Assembly (NCBI RefSeq): GCF_036924595.1
Contig: NZ_JAZHRV010000001.1
Coordinates: forward strand, 5,828,001-5,892,000
Reading direction: 5' to 3'
DNA from: Bradyrhizobium algeriense
GTDB lineage: Bacteria > Pseudomonadota > Alphaproteobacteria > Rhizobiales > Xanthobacteraceae
DNA length: 64,000 nt
The translations under genes and the position numbers were made by a program. Positions 35,351 through 43,886 of this stretch are shown piece by piece. Each line of letters begins with the position of its first letter. Positions within the stretch are counted from its first letter, which is position 1. The notes below the pieces were generated by a model. That model did not search any database. It was not told where the DNA came from and worked only from the letters and a program-made list of their open reading frames with translations.

Positions 35351-35707
35351 TCCCTTGCCCTTGCTTTCCGCTGCCGGAATCGGCGCGATTCTGGCGCCGG
35401 CCGGCCTCTCCGGGCCCGCTGGCTCAATAGGTCTGGACGTCACAGGCCTGGGCTTCACCCATCACCAGCCTTGCGGCCGGCTTCCGTCGCCGTCATGTCG
35501 GTTGAGGACATGCTTTTGCGGGATGACGAAGTCCAGTATGTTTGCCGAAATGCCGCTCGACAATCGCACGGTAGTTCTAGTTCAATTTGCGGCCGTTGCC
35601 GCCATTGCTGGCTTTTTCCGGCTGCCTGACACGTCGCCAAGTTCGAAGCGACTTAAAGTTTCGTCGTGGCTGGTAGTTTTGTAACATTGAACCCAAGATA
35701 TGTCAAC
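35351..35707. promoter_or_regulatory. divergent promoter region BCAT / MarR operon
   Basis: 357 bases without a gene. The forward strand ends in ATGTCAacatgacTGACAT (35700-35718), an inverted repeat that covers the ATG of the MarR gene and is a candidate operator. AT-rich sequence from 35650 on (agttttgtaacattgaaccc) is the likely promoter of the forward operon. Confidence 0.4.
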
Positions 35708-35718
35708 ATGACTGACAT
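35700..35718 (+). promoter_or_regulatory. ATGTCA-N7-TGACAT inverted repeat over a start codon
   Basis: Arms at 35700-35705 and 35713-35718. Binding of a MarR dimer here would block both transcription and initiation of its own gene. Not experimentally supported. Confidence 0.4.
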
Positions 35719-36259
35719 AAATTTCTCAAAGGGCCCGGCCACCCCCGATTCGCAAGGCGCCGCCGGCACGTCCCCTGCCCAGCGGGCGGGCGAAATGCGC
35801 TGGGACATCATCGAATTGTTGTTCTTTGCCTACCGCGACTTCGTCGGCGATGCCGACCATGAGCTCGAGGCTTTCGGGTTCGGCCGCGCCCATCACCGGG
35901 TGATGCATTTCGTCTACCGCTATCCCGGCCTCAAGGTCGCCGACCTGCTGGACGTGTTGCGGATCACCAAGCAATCGCTTGGCCGGGTGCTCAAGCAGTT
36001 GCTCGACGAGGACTACATCATCCAGAAGACCGGCAATAACGACCGCCGGCAGCGCCTTCTTTACGCCACCCCCAAGGGCGAAGCCTTGGTGGCAAAGCTC
36101 GCAGGGCTGCAGACCGATCGGATCACCCGCGCGCTCCGGGACATCAATCCCGAAGGCGTCGCTGTTATCAGCCAGTTCCTGCGCGCGATGATCGATCGCG
36201 AAGACCCCGACAAGGTGCTCGAAGCGATCTTCGGGACCGGCAAGAAGCCAAGGGAGTGA
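35708..36259 (+). CDS. MarR-family regulator, first gene of a three-gene signalling operon
   Basis: 183 residues from ATG 35708 (MTDINFSKGPATPDSQGAAG). The winged helix is in FGRAHHRVMHFVYRYPGLKV, LLDVLRITKQSLGRVLKQLL and NDRRQRLLYATPKGEALVAK. It overlaps the response regulator start zone (stop TGA at 36257-36259). The pairing MarR plus OmpR-type regulator resembles petP-petR of Rhodobacter capsulatus. Probably it controls its own operon; a palindrome covers its start codon. Confidence 0.92.
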   Translation: MTDINFSKGPATPDSQGAAGTSPAQRAGEMRWDIIELLFFAYRDFVGDADHELEAFGFGRAHHRVMHFVYRYPGLKVADLLDVLRITKQSLGRVLKQLLDEDYIIQKTGNNDRRQRLLYATPKGEALVAKLAGLQTDRITRALRDINPEGVAVISQFLRAMIDREDPDKVLEAIFGTGKKPRE

Positions 36260-36261
36260 TC

Positions 36262-36996
36262 GTGGCGCAAGGAGCAACCATCGCTACAGCCACCGCGCGC
36301 GCAACGCAGCAAATGGCCGACGACGCCCCGCATCTGCTGCTGGTCGACGACGACCGTCGTATCCGCGATCTTTTGTCGCGGTTTCTGTCCGGCGAGGGTT
36401 ATCGCGTCACGACAGCGTCGAGCGCGAACGACGCCCGCGCCAAGCTGCTCGGCCTGCATTTCGATCTGTTGATCCTCGACGTCATGATGCCCGGCGAAAC
36501 CGGCTTCGAGCTGGCGCGGTTCATTCGCACCTCCTCCTCGGTGCCGATCATCATGCTGACGGCGCGCCATGAAGCGGAGGCGCGGATCGAGGGCTTGCAG
36601 ATCGGCGCCGACGACTATGTCGCCAAACCGTTCGAGCCGCGAGAGCTGGTCTTAAGGATCGGCAACATCCTCAAGCGCAGCGCGCCTCCGCCGGTGGAGG
36701 CGCTGGAGCAGATCGCGTTCGGCCCTTACGTCTATCATCTCGACCGCGGCGAACTGCGACAGGGCGAGGAGATCATTCACCTGACCGATCGCGAGCGCGA
36801 AATGCTGCGAATTCTGGCTGCGAGCCCCGGCGAAACCGTGCCGCGTGCGGCGCTGACGGGGGGCGATACGGTGAACGAGCGCGCGGTCGACGTGCAGATC
36901 AACCGCCTTCGGCGCAAGATCGAGCGCGATCCCGCTAATCCGCTGTTCCTGCAGGCGGTGCGCGGCATCGGCTATCGCCTGGTTGCGTCGCCCTGA
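36262..36996 (+). CDS. OmpR-type response regulator
   Basis: 244 residues from GTG 36262, six bases after AAGGGAG; another GTG at 36256 is possible. Receiver domain (residues about 20-130): acidic pocket LLVDDDRRIRD, phospho-Asp in LILDVMMPGE, Lys in YVAKPFEP. The C-terminal winged helix (ERAVDVQINRLRRKIERDPA) has the OmpR/PhoB recognition-helix layout. It sits between a MarR gene and the kinase, and the MarR stop and this start lie two bases apart. Confidence 0.95.
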   Translation: MAQGATIATATARATQQMADDAPHLLLVDDDRRIRDLLSRFLSGEGYRVTTASSANDARAKLLGLHFDLLILDVMMPGETGFELARFIRTSSSVPIIMLTARHEAEARIEGLQIGADDYVAKPFEPRELVLRIGNILKRSAPPPVEALEQIAFGPYVYHLDRGELRQGEEIIHLTDREREMLRILAASPGETVPRAALTGGDTVNERAVDVQINRLRRKIERDPANPLFLQAVRGIGYRLVASP

Positions 36997-37006
36997 GCCG
37001 ATTTTC

Positions 37007-38395
37007 ATGAGTACGCTCGACACCGGCCTGACCCTGATTCGCAACGCATCGCAACGCGTCTCCGCGGTCAATGGCTGGATGGGCAACGCGTTCAAGGGCT
37101 GGATGCCGACCGGCCTCTATGCGCGCGCGCTTCTGATCATGATCGTGCCGATGGTGATGCTGCAGACGGTGGTCGCCTTCGTGTTCATGGAGCGGCACTG
37201 GAACACGGTGACAAGGCATTTATCGGCCGCCGTGGTGCAGGATATCGCGGGCCTGATCGACATCTATAAGACTTATCCGCAGGACAAGGATCGCACGCAA
37301 CTCAAGCGCATCGCGCAGGAGCGGCTCGGGCTCGTGGTCGATTTCCTCCCGCCAGGCGACATGCCCACGCCGGGGCCAAAGCCGTTCTTCTCGCTGCTCG
37401 ACCAGTCGCTCTCGGGGCAGATCAGCCGCCAGATCAGCCGTCCGTTCTGGATCGACACCGTCGGCAAGTCCAACCTGGTCGAGATCCGCATCCAGCTCGA
37501 CGACGCGGTGATGCGGGTGTTCGCGCAGCGAAGCAGGGCCTACGCCTCCAATTCGGAGATCTTCATCTTCTGGATGCTGGGCACCTCCTCGATCCTGCTG
37601 ATCGTCGCGGTGCTGTTCCTGCGCAACCAGATCCGGCCGATCCTGCGGTTGGCAGAGGCCGCCGAAAGCTTCGGCAAGGGGCGCGAGGCGCCGAATTTCC
37701 GTCCGCGCGGCGCGCGCGAGGTGCGGCAGGCGGCGCAGGCCTTCCTGGAGATGAAGGCGCGCGTCGAGCGTTCGATCGATCAGCGCACCGCCATGCTGGC
37801 CGGCGTCAGCCACGACCTGCGCACCATCCTGACCCGCTTCAAGCTCGAACTGGCATTGATCGGCGACAGCCCCGAAGTCGACGGCATGCGCAAGGATGTC
37901 GACGAAATGGCCGGCATGCTGGAGGCCTATCTCTCCTTTGCGCGCGGCGACAGCGGCGAGATCGCGCAGCCGACCGACATGGCGAAGGCGCTGGAAGAGT
38001 TGCGCAGCGACGCCGAGCGCCACGGCCATACTGCGACGGTGACGTTCCACGGCCTGCCCGTGGTGACGGTGAAGCCGGCATCGTTCAAGCGCTGCATCGC
38101 CAACCTCGTCTCCAACGCCGCGCGCCACGCCAACACGGTTTCGATCACCGGCCACCGCGATCACCGCTATCTGACGGTGACGGTCGACGATGACGGCCCC
38201 GGTATTCCCGCCAATATGCGCGAGGAAGTGTTCAAGCCGTTCCTGCGGCTCGACGATGCCCGCAACCAGGACGAGGGCGGCACCGGCCTGGGGCTGGCCA
38301 TCGCCCGCGACATCGCCCGCTCGCATGGCGGCGACATCACGCTCAGCGACAGCCCGATGGGCGGATTGAGAGCGGCGGTAAGGGTGCCGGTGTAG
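37007..38395 (+). CDS. sensor histidine kinase
   Basis: 462 residues. Two membrane helices (about 33-58 and 183-206) frame a periplasmic sensor region. HAMP follows (RPILRLAEAAESFGKGREAP), then the H box GVSHDLRTILTRFKLELALI with the phosphorylated His, and an ATPase with N box NLVSNAARHANT, G1 DDDGPGIP and G2 GGTGLGLAI. It belongs to the EnvZ-like class that pairs with OmpR regulators. Cognate regulator is the preceding gene. Confidence 0.95.
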   Translation: MSTLDTGLTLIRNASQRVSAVNGWMGNAFKGWMPTGLYARALLIMIVPMVMLQTVVAFVFMERHWNTVTRHLSAAVVQDIAGLIDIYKTYPQDKDRTQLKRIAQERLGLVVDFLPPGDMPTPGPKPFFSLLDQSLSGQISRQISRPFWIDTVGKSNLVEIRIQLDDAVMRVFAQRSRAYASNSEIFIFWMLGTSSILLIVAVLFLRNQIRPILRLAEAAESFGKGREAPNFRPRGAREVRQAAQAFLEMKARVERSIDQRTAMLAGVSHDLRTILTRFKLELALIGDSPEVDGMRKDVDEMAGMLEAYLSFARGDSGEIAQPTDMAKALEELRSDAERHGHTATVTFHGLPVVTVKPASFKRCIANLVSNAARHANTVSITGHRDHRYLTVTVDDDGPGIPANMREEVFKPFLRLDDARNQDEGGTGLGLAIARDIARSHGGDITLSDSPMGGLRAAVRVPV

Positions 38396-38423
38396 ACGCG
38401 TTGATCAGTAGCTCGTTGGCTCG

Positions 38424-38966
38424 TTACTTCGCCGGCTGTTTCGGGATCAGCGCCTTCAGCTTTTGCATGTCGTTGATATTCATCTTCATGCCGCCCGGCA
38501 TCATGATGTCGCCGGGCTTCTGATCGCTTTTGCAGGCGCCGATCCACTTCGCCTCGATCGTCGAGGAGCTGTCGCGCGGGGCGCCGCCCATCCCCCCCTC
38601 GGTGTGCGAGCTCGTTTTCACGGTGTAGGCAGAATTGAAATCGCCGTTGATCTCGGCCTTTGATTTGATCGTCATGCCGGCGACGCCGCAGACCGAATCG
38701 GTGACATAGCCGGTCGCCGTCTTCTGGATGTCCTGCTTCGAGCAGATCTCCTTGGCCACCGGCGACATGGCGGTGCTCATGTCCTTGTCCGTTGTCTCGT
38801 CGGTGCATTGCTGCATGGTCATCTCGGGCACCGAGCCGCCACTCAGCACCTTCATCTCCCACAGACCGGCCTTGCGCACCGGCAGCTCGACGGCGAGCGC
38901 GCCGTTCACCGGCAACAGGGCCAGCAGGCCAAGCGCCGAACAAGTTACAAGAAGCAGTCGTCTCAT
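38424..38966 (-). CDS. exported DUF3617 protein
   Basis: 180 residues with signal peptide MRRLLLVTCSALGLLALLPV. The mature part has the DUF3617 opening (RKAGLWEMKVLSG, CTDETTDKDMS) and paired Cys residues (MQQCTDE, ICSKQDI, CGVAG, ACKSD). The domain is small and secreted with unknown role, frequent in alphaproteobacteria. GGTGGGAG precedes ATG 38966. It is convergent with the kinase gene. Confidence 0.85.
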   Translation of the reverse strand: MRRLLLVTCSALGLLALLPVNGALAVELPVRKAGLWEMKVLSGGSVPEMTMQQCTDETTDKDMSTAMSPVAKEICSKQDIQKTATGYVTDSVCGVAGMTIKSKAEINGDFNSAYTVKTSSHTEGGMGGAPRDSSSTIEAKWIGACKSDQKPGDIMMPGGMKMNINDMQKLKALIPKQPAK

Positions 38967-39071
38967 GCCTGTGCTCCCACCTGAATTCTTCCACGATATC
39001 GTGCGCGCGAGTGAACACACGCTTCGCGTGGCAAAAACATGTCCAGCCGGGGAAAGCTAGCGGGATCGCGC

Positions 39072-39392
39072 TCAGTAAAGCGTGCGCAGCGGCCGCTCGG
39101 CCGCGCCGTAGGGCACCCAGCGGCAGGCAAAGGAAACATAGCCGCCGTAATTGGGTTGCACGCCGAGGAATTTCACCACCTTGCCGTAGCGGGCGCAGTG
39201 GTCAACGGCGAGCTGACGGGCGTCGGCCTGCATCGCGAGCGGATAGGCGATGATGCCGCCGGTGTCATTGCCCTTGAACGGCGGCACCGTGTCGATGTCG
39301 AACCACTGCGCCTGCGCCGGCGCCCCCGCCAGCATTCCGCCCATGACGACCAGGCACATGGCAATCAGGCTCGCGGCCAGAATTCTTCGCAT
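39072..39392 (-). CDS. small exported protein (106 aa)
   Basis: Signal peptide MRRILAASLIAMCLVVMGGM, cleaved after APAQA. The mature domain, WFDIDTVPPFKGNDTGGIIA through ACRWVPYGA, has two Cys (DHCARYG, FACRW) that could pair. ATG 39392 has GGAG upstream. It looks like a small secreted domain of the kind seen in many Bradyrhizobium genomes; function unknown. Confidence 0.7.
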   Translation of the reverse strand: MRRILAASLIAMCLVVMGGMLAGAPAQAQWFDIDTVPPFKGNDTGGIIAYPLAMQADARQLAVDHCARYGKVVKFLGVQPNYGGYVSFACRWVPYGAAERPLRTLY

Positions 39393-39558
39393 CGCAGACT
39401 CCATTTCGCTCGAAGCCCACCATAGTGTGCGCCGGTGGCCGTGAAAAGAATGGTTGCAGCACGAGGCGGAGTTCGCCGCCAGGTGTTGCCGCGCTGCACT
39501 TGACCTCGTCAGGGCTTCGCGGCACCGTCTCTCACGTTGATTTACCGGCGGATTCCCC

Positions 39559-40020
39559 ATGCGCAACCTGTTCACATCCTTGAGAGCACTCGGCCCCATC
39601 ACGGCGGCGGTCGCCCTGCTGGTCTCCAGCCCTGCCGCCCAGGCCGCCAACCCGCTGGAGCTGAATTTCGGGCTGTTCGGCCCCAGCTATGACGGCCGCG
39701 TCGCCGAATGCGAGCGGGCGCTGTCGACGATCGCGGCGCGATTCCAGGAGAAAGAGGGCAAGTTCTGGAATTCGGCGCTGACGATCACCGGTTTCGGCCG
39801 AATCCACGAAACCGCGTTCCGGCCTTGGCAGTCCGATAACATTCCGCGCCGCTATTGCAGCGGTGACGTGATGCTGAGCGACGGCAAGATGCGCACCGTG
39901 CACTACTCGATCATTGAGGATGGCGGCTTTGCCGGCTTCGGCCAGGGCGTCGAATGGTGCGTGACCGGACTTGATCGCAACTGGGCCTATAGCCCCGGCT
40001 GCCGGGCCGCACGGCCCTGA
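39559..40020 (+). CDS. exported hypothetical protein (153 aa)
   Basis: Signal peptide MRNLFTSLRALGPITAAVAL, cleavage after AQAA. The mature part is rich in aromatic residues and carries Cys in AECERAL, RRYCSGDV, EWCVTGL and PGCRAARP, so two disulphides are likely. It has no recognised domain. It precedes the RNase T2 gene by 122 bases on the same strand; both are exported, Cys-rich proteins. Confidence 0.65.
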   Translation: MRNLFTSLRALGPITAAVALLVSSPAAQAANPLELNFGLFGPSYDGRVAECERALSTIAARFQEKEGKFWNSALTITGFGRIHETAFRPWQSDNIPRRYCSGDVMLSDGKMRTVHYSIIEDGGFAGFGQGVEWCVTGLDRNWAYSPGCRAARP

Positions 40021-40142
40021 TTCCCTGGTCCGCGCCGATTGAACAGAGCCTTCGGCGGCTGACGTTCGCGATCATTTAATTTTGTTCTTGAAATGTTCCG
40101 CCTCCCTGCTAGGCTCCCGGTAGTCGAGTAGAGGGGCGTTCG

Positions 40143-40823
40143 ATGCACCGATTTGTCGTTATTTCGCGGTTTCTGATTTCGCTGGCGCTTGTTGTCGTCT
40201 TTGCCGGAATGGCGTCCGCGCAGGACCGCCGGCAGAACGCCCCGGGCGAGTTCGATTTTTATGTCCTTGCCCTTTCGTGGTCGCCCTCGTTCTGCGAGGC
40301 GGCCGCCGAGCGTGGCAATAGCGGGCGCTCACAGGTCCAGTGCGAACGGCCCTATTCCTTCGTGGTTCACGGCCTGTGGCCGCAATATGAGCGCGGCTTT
40401 CCCGAATATTGCCAGCGGCCTTCGCCGCGGCTCGATCGCAACATCATGACCTCGATGCTGGACCTGATGCCGGCGCCCGGCCTGATCTTCAACGAGTGGG
40501 ACAAGCACGGCACCTGTTCGGGCCTTGGCGCGCGGGCCTATTTCGAGAGCATCCGCAAGGCGCGCGCGGCGGTGAAGATCCCCGAGGAATTCCTGCAATT
40601 GTCGGAGCAGAAAACCATCGCTCCGGGCGATCTCGAGGCGGCCTTCATCAAGATCAACCCGGGCTTGAGCAGTTCGGCGATTTCGGTGACGTGTTCCGGG
40701 AAGCGCCTCAGCGAAGTACGGGTCTGCCTGAGCAAGGACATGCAATTCCGCGCCTGCGAGGAAACCGACCGCCGCGCCTGCCGCCGCGACGAAGTAGTAA
40801 TGCCGCCGGTGCGGGGCGGCTGA
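40143..40823 (+). CDS. ribonuclease T2 family protein, exported
   Basis: 226 residues. Signal peptide (RFLISLALVVVFAGMASAQD), then FYVLALSWSPSFCE, the first catalytic segment FVVHGLWPQYERG and the second EWDKHGTCSG, each with the His used in catalysis. Several Cys fit the T2 disulphide pattern. T2 enzymes cut RNA in periplasm or outside the cell without base preference. The C-terminus after about residue 150 is less conserved. Periplasmic RNase I of E. coli is the closest functional counterpart. Confidence 0.93.
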   Translation: MHRFVVISRFLISLALVVVFAGMASAQDRRQNAPGEFDFYVLALSWSPSFCEAAAERGNSGRSQVQCERPYSFVVHGLWPQYERGFPEYCQRPSPRLDRNIMTSMLDLMPAPGLIFNEWDKHGTCSGLGARAYFESIRKARAAVKIPEEFLQLSEQKTIAPGDLEAAFIKINPGLSSSAISVTCSGKRLSEVRVCLSKDMQFRACEETDRRACRRDEVVMPPVRGG

Positions 40824-40970
40824 AGATCCTCTTCCGCGATGCCAAGGCCAAGGCATGGCGGCCCGTCCTGCGCAGACTACCCAGAGTTGTCTGCGTTCCC
40901 GGTCATCCACGGCTTTATTGTCGTCTGCAAGGCACGTGGATGGCCGGGATTCCTCTACACCAGAGCGGCG

Positions 40971-42131
40971 TCAAGCACGAATATCCACGCTGGTGTGATC
41001 GGCGAAGCTCAGTCGTACCGATCCATTGCTGCCGTGATCGAAAGCAAGGGAATCGTTCGAGCCCTTGAAGTTTACAGTGGTCCTGCCGTACGACTGGGTG
41101 ACGATAACATCATCCTGCGAATAACCACTGATCGAGAAATCGACGCTGCCGTTGCCGATCCGAACGACATCGTTGCCGTCACCCTTGGCAAAATTGATCG
41201 TGGAATTATCACCCGTTACATTGATGTAATCGTCACCGGCGCCGCCCGTCACGGTCGAAGATCCACCGACCCAGATCATATCGTTACCAGCGCCCGCATC
41301 GATGACGGAATAATCATGGGTCCACACATGGTCATCGCCGTCGCCGGCCGACACAGTCGCATGTGAGTATGTGCGGACGGTGTCGTCACCGGTACCGGCA
41401 TCGACAACCGCATTGTCGTAGGCGTTGATATGATCATTGCCGGCGCCGCCGCTCAGGTTGGCGTGATCGTAGGCGCTGAGGCTATCGTCGCCGGCACCGC
41501 CATCAAGGGTGGAATTGCCGTAGGCTCTGAGTATGTCGTTTCCGTTACCACCCGAAACGCTCGAATACGCATAGGTGCTGATAGAATCATCGCCGTCACC
41601 GCCGGTGACCGTTGAATGACCGTATGTGCTGATATGATCATTGCCGGCGCCGCCATCCACGGTCGAATGACTATAGGTGAAGACGACATCGTCACCCTCG
41701 CCGGCGACGACGCTGGCCTGGCCATCGACACCGATCACATCGTTGCCCGCGCCGGCATCGATCGTGGCGTTGCTGGCCTGAACGTGGATGCTGTCGTCAC
41801 CGGCTCCGCTGATAATCTCGAACAGATCCATGCCGACCGACAACCCGTCGTTGGTGCCGCGAAGCCCCGCCGCCGACCCACCAGTGCGAAAGGCATCGAC
41901 CTGTGCCTGAAGCTGATCAACGGCGGATTGTTCTGCCGACGCCCGCGCCAGCAACATCTTGGCGCGGTACGAGATGCTGACCGTGGTGGCCGAAGCGCCG
42001 GGCGCCGAGGACGATGCCCGGCTGAATACACTTGCCGTGCTGACCTTGGTGCCTGCATCCGCTGCCGCGGTGCCGGCCTGCGAAATCGACCAAGTGGTGT
42101 ACGATGAATAGGCAGCGGCAATCACACTCAT
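40971..42131 (-). CDS. RTX-like repeat protein with exact 17-residue period
   Basis: 386 residues from ATG 42131 (AGAAGGAAG upstream). Residues 1-100 form an Ala/Ser-rich N-terminal region without signal peptide. Residues 108-321 hold thirteen GGxGxD motifs. The last Asp of successive motifs falls at 113, 131, 148, 165, 182, 199, 216, 233, 250, 267, 284, 301 and 321, so ten consecutive gaps are exactly 17 residues. GND and GDD mostly alternate. The segment between motifs is like SxVxGGxGDDxIxxYx. Calcium binding and type I secretion are likely from the motif, but the usual C-terminal signal cannot be confirmed and no transporter gene is adjacent. Confidence 0.85.
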   Translation of the reverse strand: MSVIAAAYSSYTTWSISQAGTAAADAGTKVSTASVFSRASSSAPGASATTVSISYRAKMLLARASAEQSAVDQLQAQVDAFRTGGSAAGLRGTNDGLSVGMDLFEIISGAGDDSIHVQASNATIDAGAGNDVIGVDGQASVVAGEGDDVVFTYSHSTVDGGAGNDHISTYGHSTVTGGDGDDSISTYAYSSVSGGNGNDILRAYGNSTLDGGAGDDSLSAYDHANLSGGAGNDHINAYDNAVVDAGTGDDTVRTYSHATVSAGDGDDHVWTHDYSVIDAGAGNDMIWVGGSSTVTGGAGDDYINVTGDNSTINFAKGDGNDVVRIGNGSVDFSISGYSQDDVIVTQSYGRTTVNFKGSNDSLAFDHGSNGSVRLSFADHTSVDIRA

Positions 42132-42369
42132 GAGGCACTTCCTTCTTTCCCAGGAGCACCAGAACACCATACACCCTTAAATAGAAAGTTAGCGGATGGG
42201 CTGCATTTGCAGCAATCTGCCATGCAATGGTTTTGGCCGGTTCTGTGGATGGCCGGTTAAATCATCGCGCGATGAGACGGACACCTCGGCAACGCGAGAC
42301 GTCAGCCGCCGCTCGCATCTTCGACGATATGGGTTACTTTCTGCGCCCCGATGTCGTAACCCCTCCCCC
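42132..42369. other. intergenic between RTX-like gene and rlmJ
   Basis: Divergent genes, 238 bases. Promoters for both sides are expected; none stands out. No small frame is supported. Confidence 0.3.
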
Positions 42370-43230
42370 ATGAACTACCGACACGCCTTTCACGCCGGCG
42401 GCTTTGCCGATGTCATCAAGCACATCGTGCTGGTGCGCATGCTGGCCTATTTGCAGGAAAAGCAGGCCGCGTTTCGCGTCATCGACACCCATGCCGGCGC
42501 CGGGCGCTACGATCTCACGGCTGAGGAAGCGCGCCGCGGCGGCGAATGGCTGACCGGGATTGCGCGGGTGCTGCAGGCGCGGTTTTCGGACAACACGCTG
42601 CCGCTGGTGACCCCCTATCTCGATATCGTCAGGGCATTCAACGCGCCGGGCAAGCTTGAGGCCTATCCCGGATCGCCCCTGATCGCCCGCGCGCTGCTGC
42701 GGCCGCAGGACCGCCTTACGGCCTGCGAAATCGAGCCCGGCGCCCGCAGGCAACTGATCGATGCGCTGCGCCGCGACAGCCAGGCGCGGGTGGTCGACCT
42801 CGACGGCTGGACGGCGTTGCCGGCCTTCGTGCCGCCCAACGAGCGGCGCGGCCTGGTGCTGATCGACCCCTCTTTCGAGCAAAAGGACGAATTCGAGACG
42901 CTGGCCGACGGATTCGCCGAAGCCTACGCGAAATGGCCCACCGGCAGCTATCTGATCTGGTATCCGGTGAAGAGCCGGCGCGCCACCGATACCCTGGCGC
43001 GCCTTGTCGCGGGCGCTGCCGCCGCCAGCAAGCCGGCCGGGAAATGCCTGCGGCTCGAATTTTCCGTTGCGCCGCAGGCGGCTGGCGGCCCCCTCGCCTC
43101 CACCGGGCTCCTGATCGTCAATCCGCCGTGGACGCTGGCGGGTGAGTTGAAGACAATTCTACCCGAACTCGAAAAACCGCTCGGCCAGGGCGGGGCCGGC
43201 CGTTTCAGGCTCGAGACACCCAAGCCCTGA
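42370..43230 (+). CDS. rlmJ: 23S rRNA A2030 N6-methyltransferase
   Basis: 286 residues from ATG 42370. MNYRHAFHAGGFADVIKHIV is the RlmJ opening with the SAM pocket continued in VIDTHAGAGRYDL; the NPPW-type catalytic segment is DPSFEQKDEF. Family lengths are about 280. The enzyme adds m6A at position 2030 of 23S rRNA. The frame upstream (42196 on) is non-coding. Confidence 0.93.
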   Translation: MNYRHAFHAGGFADVIKHIVLVRMLAYLQEKQAAFRVIDTHAGAGRYDLTAEEARRGGEWLTGIARVLQARFSDNTLPLVTPYLDIVRAFNAPGKLEAYPGSPLIARALLRPQDRLTACEIEPGARRQLIDALRRDSQARVVDLDGWTALPAFVPPNERRGLVLIDPSFEQKDEFETLADGFAEAYAKWPTGSYLIWYPVKSRRATDTLARLVAGAAAASKPAGKCLRLEFSVAPQAAGGPLASTGLLIVNPPWTLAGELKTILPELEKPLGQGGAGRFRLETPKP

Positions 43231-43491
43231 AGAGGTACTCCCTCTGAAAAGTGTGATTGGGCCGTAGGCAATTTACGCAAAACCGTATTATGCTCAGGCC
43301 ATTGGGACTGGCTTTACGTTCCGCTTCCGCGAATGGTTGCGGCGGAGTGATCAAGGCCGAATAAAAATCCAGGTCGGTCGGCGCCGTGAACCCGATCGGC
43401 TCAGGTGGCCAAGCTTCCGGCAGCGAATGTCCGGTCGGCCGATACGCGAGATGCGCGTAGCGGCAGAGCAATACGGGGGAGGAGTTTCCCG

Positions 43492-43707
43492 ATGGCCATG
43501 ACTGGAATAGTCAAGTTCTTCAATGGAGAACGCGGCTACGGCTTCATCAAGCCCGATGATGGCGGCCGCGATGTGTTCGTGCACATCACGGCCGTCGAGC
43601 GGGCCGGATTGAAGGATCTGACAGAAGGACAGCGCATTACGTTCGAGGTCGAACCGGACAAGAAGGGCAAAGGCCCCAAGGCGGTCAACCTGGTGATTTC
43701 ATCGTAA
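43492..43707 (+). CDS. cspA: cold-shock-domain protein
   Basis: 71 residues, one OB-fold. RNP1 is KFFNGERGYGFIKPDDGG (GYGFI) and RNP2 is VFVHITAVE. Ends GPKAVNLVIS. ATG 43492 has GGGGGAGGAG upstream. The 261-base gap before it allows a long 5' leader, as for cold-induced csp genes, but I could not fold it here. Binds single-stranded nucleic acid. Confidence 0.95.
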   Translation: MAMTGIVKFFNGERGYGFIKPDDGGRDVFVHITAVERAGLKDLTEGQRITFEVEPDKKGKGPKAVNLVISS

Positions 43708-43828
43708 GCTGACGCTCGCGTTGGACGCGGACTGAATTTTTGGCTGTGAAGATTTGCGCTGGGCGCGGCATCGCCGCCCAGAGCGTTGAGGCACGCGGCG
43801 CCCGCGCGCGTAAACCCGGCCTGAAGGC

Positions 43829-43860
43829 AAAAAAATCCCGGCGACTTACTGCCGCCGGGA
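43829..43860 (-). terminator. intrinsic terminator of the omp gene
   Basis: On the reverse strand tcccggcggcagtaagtcgc-cggga folds into a stem with loop, followed by tttttt. It ends 27 bases after the porin stop codon. Confidence 0.8.
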
Positions 43861-43886
43861 GATGGTAGTCGACAGTTTCTTTGTTC

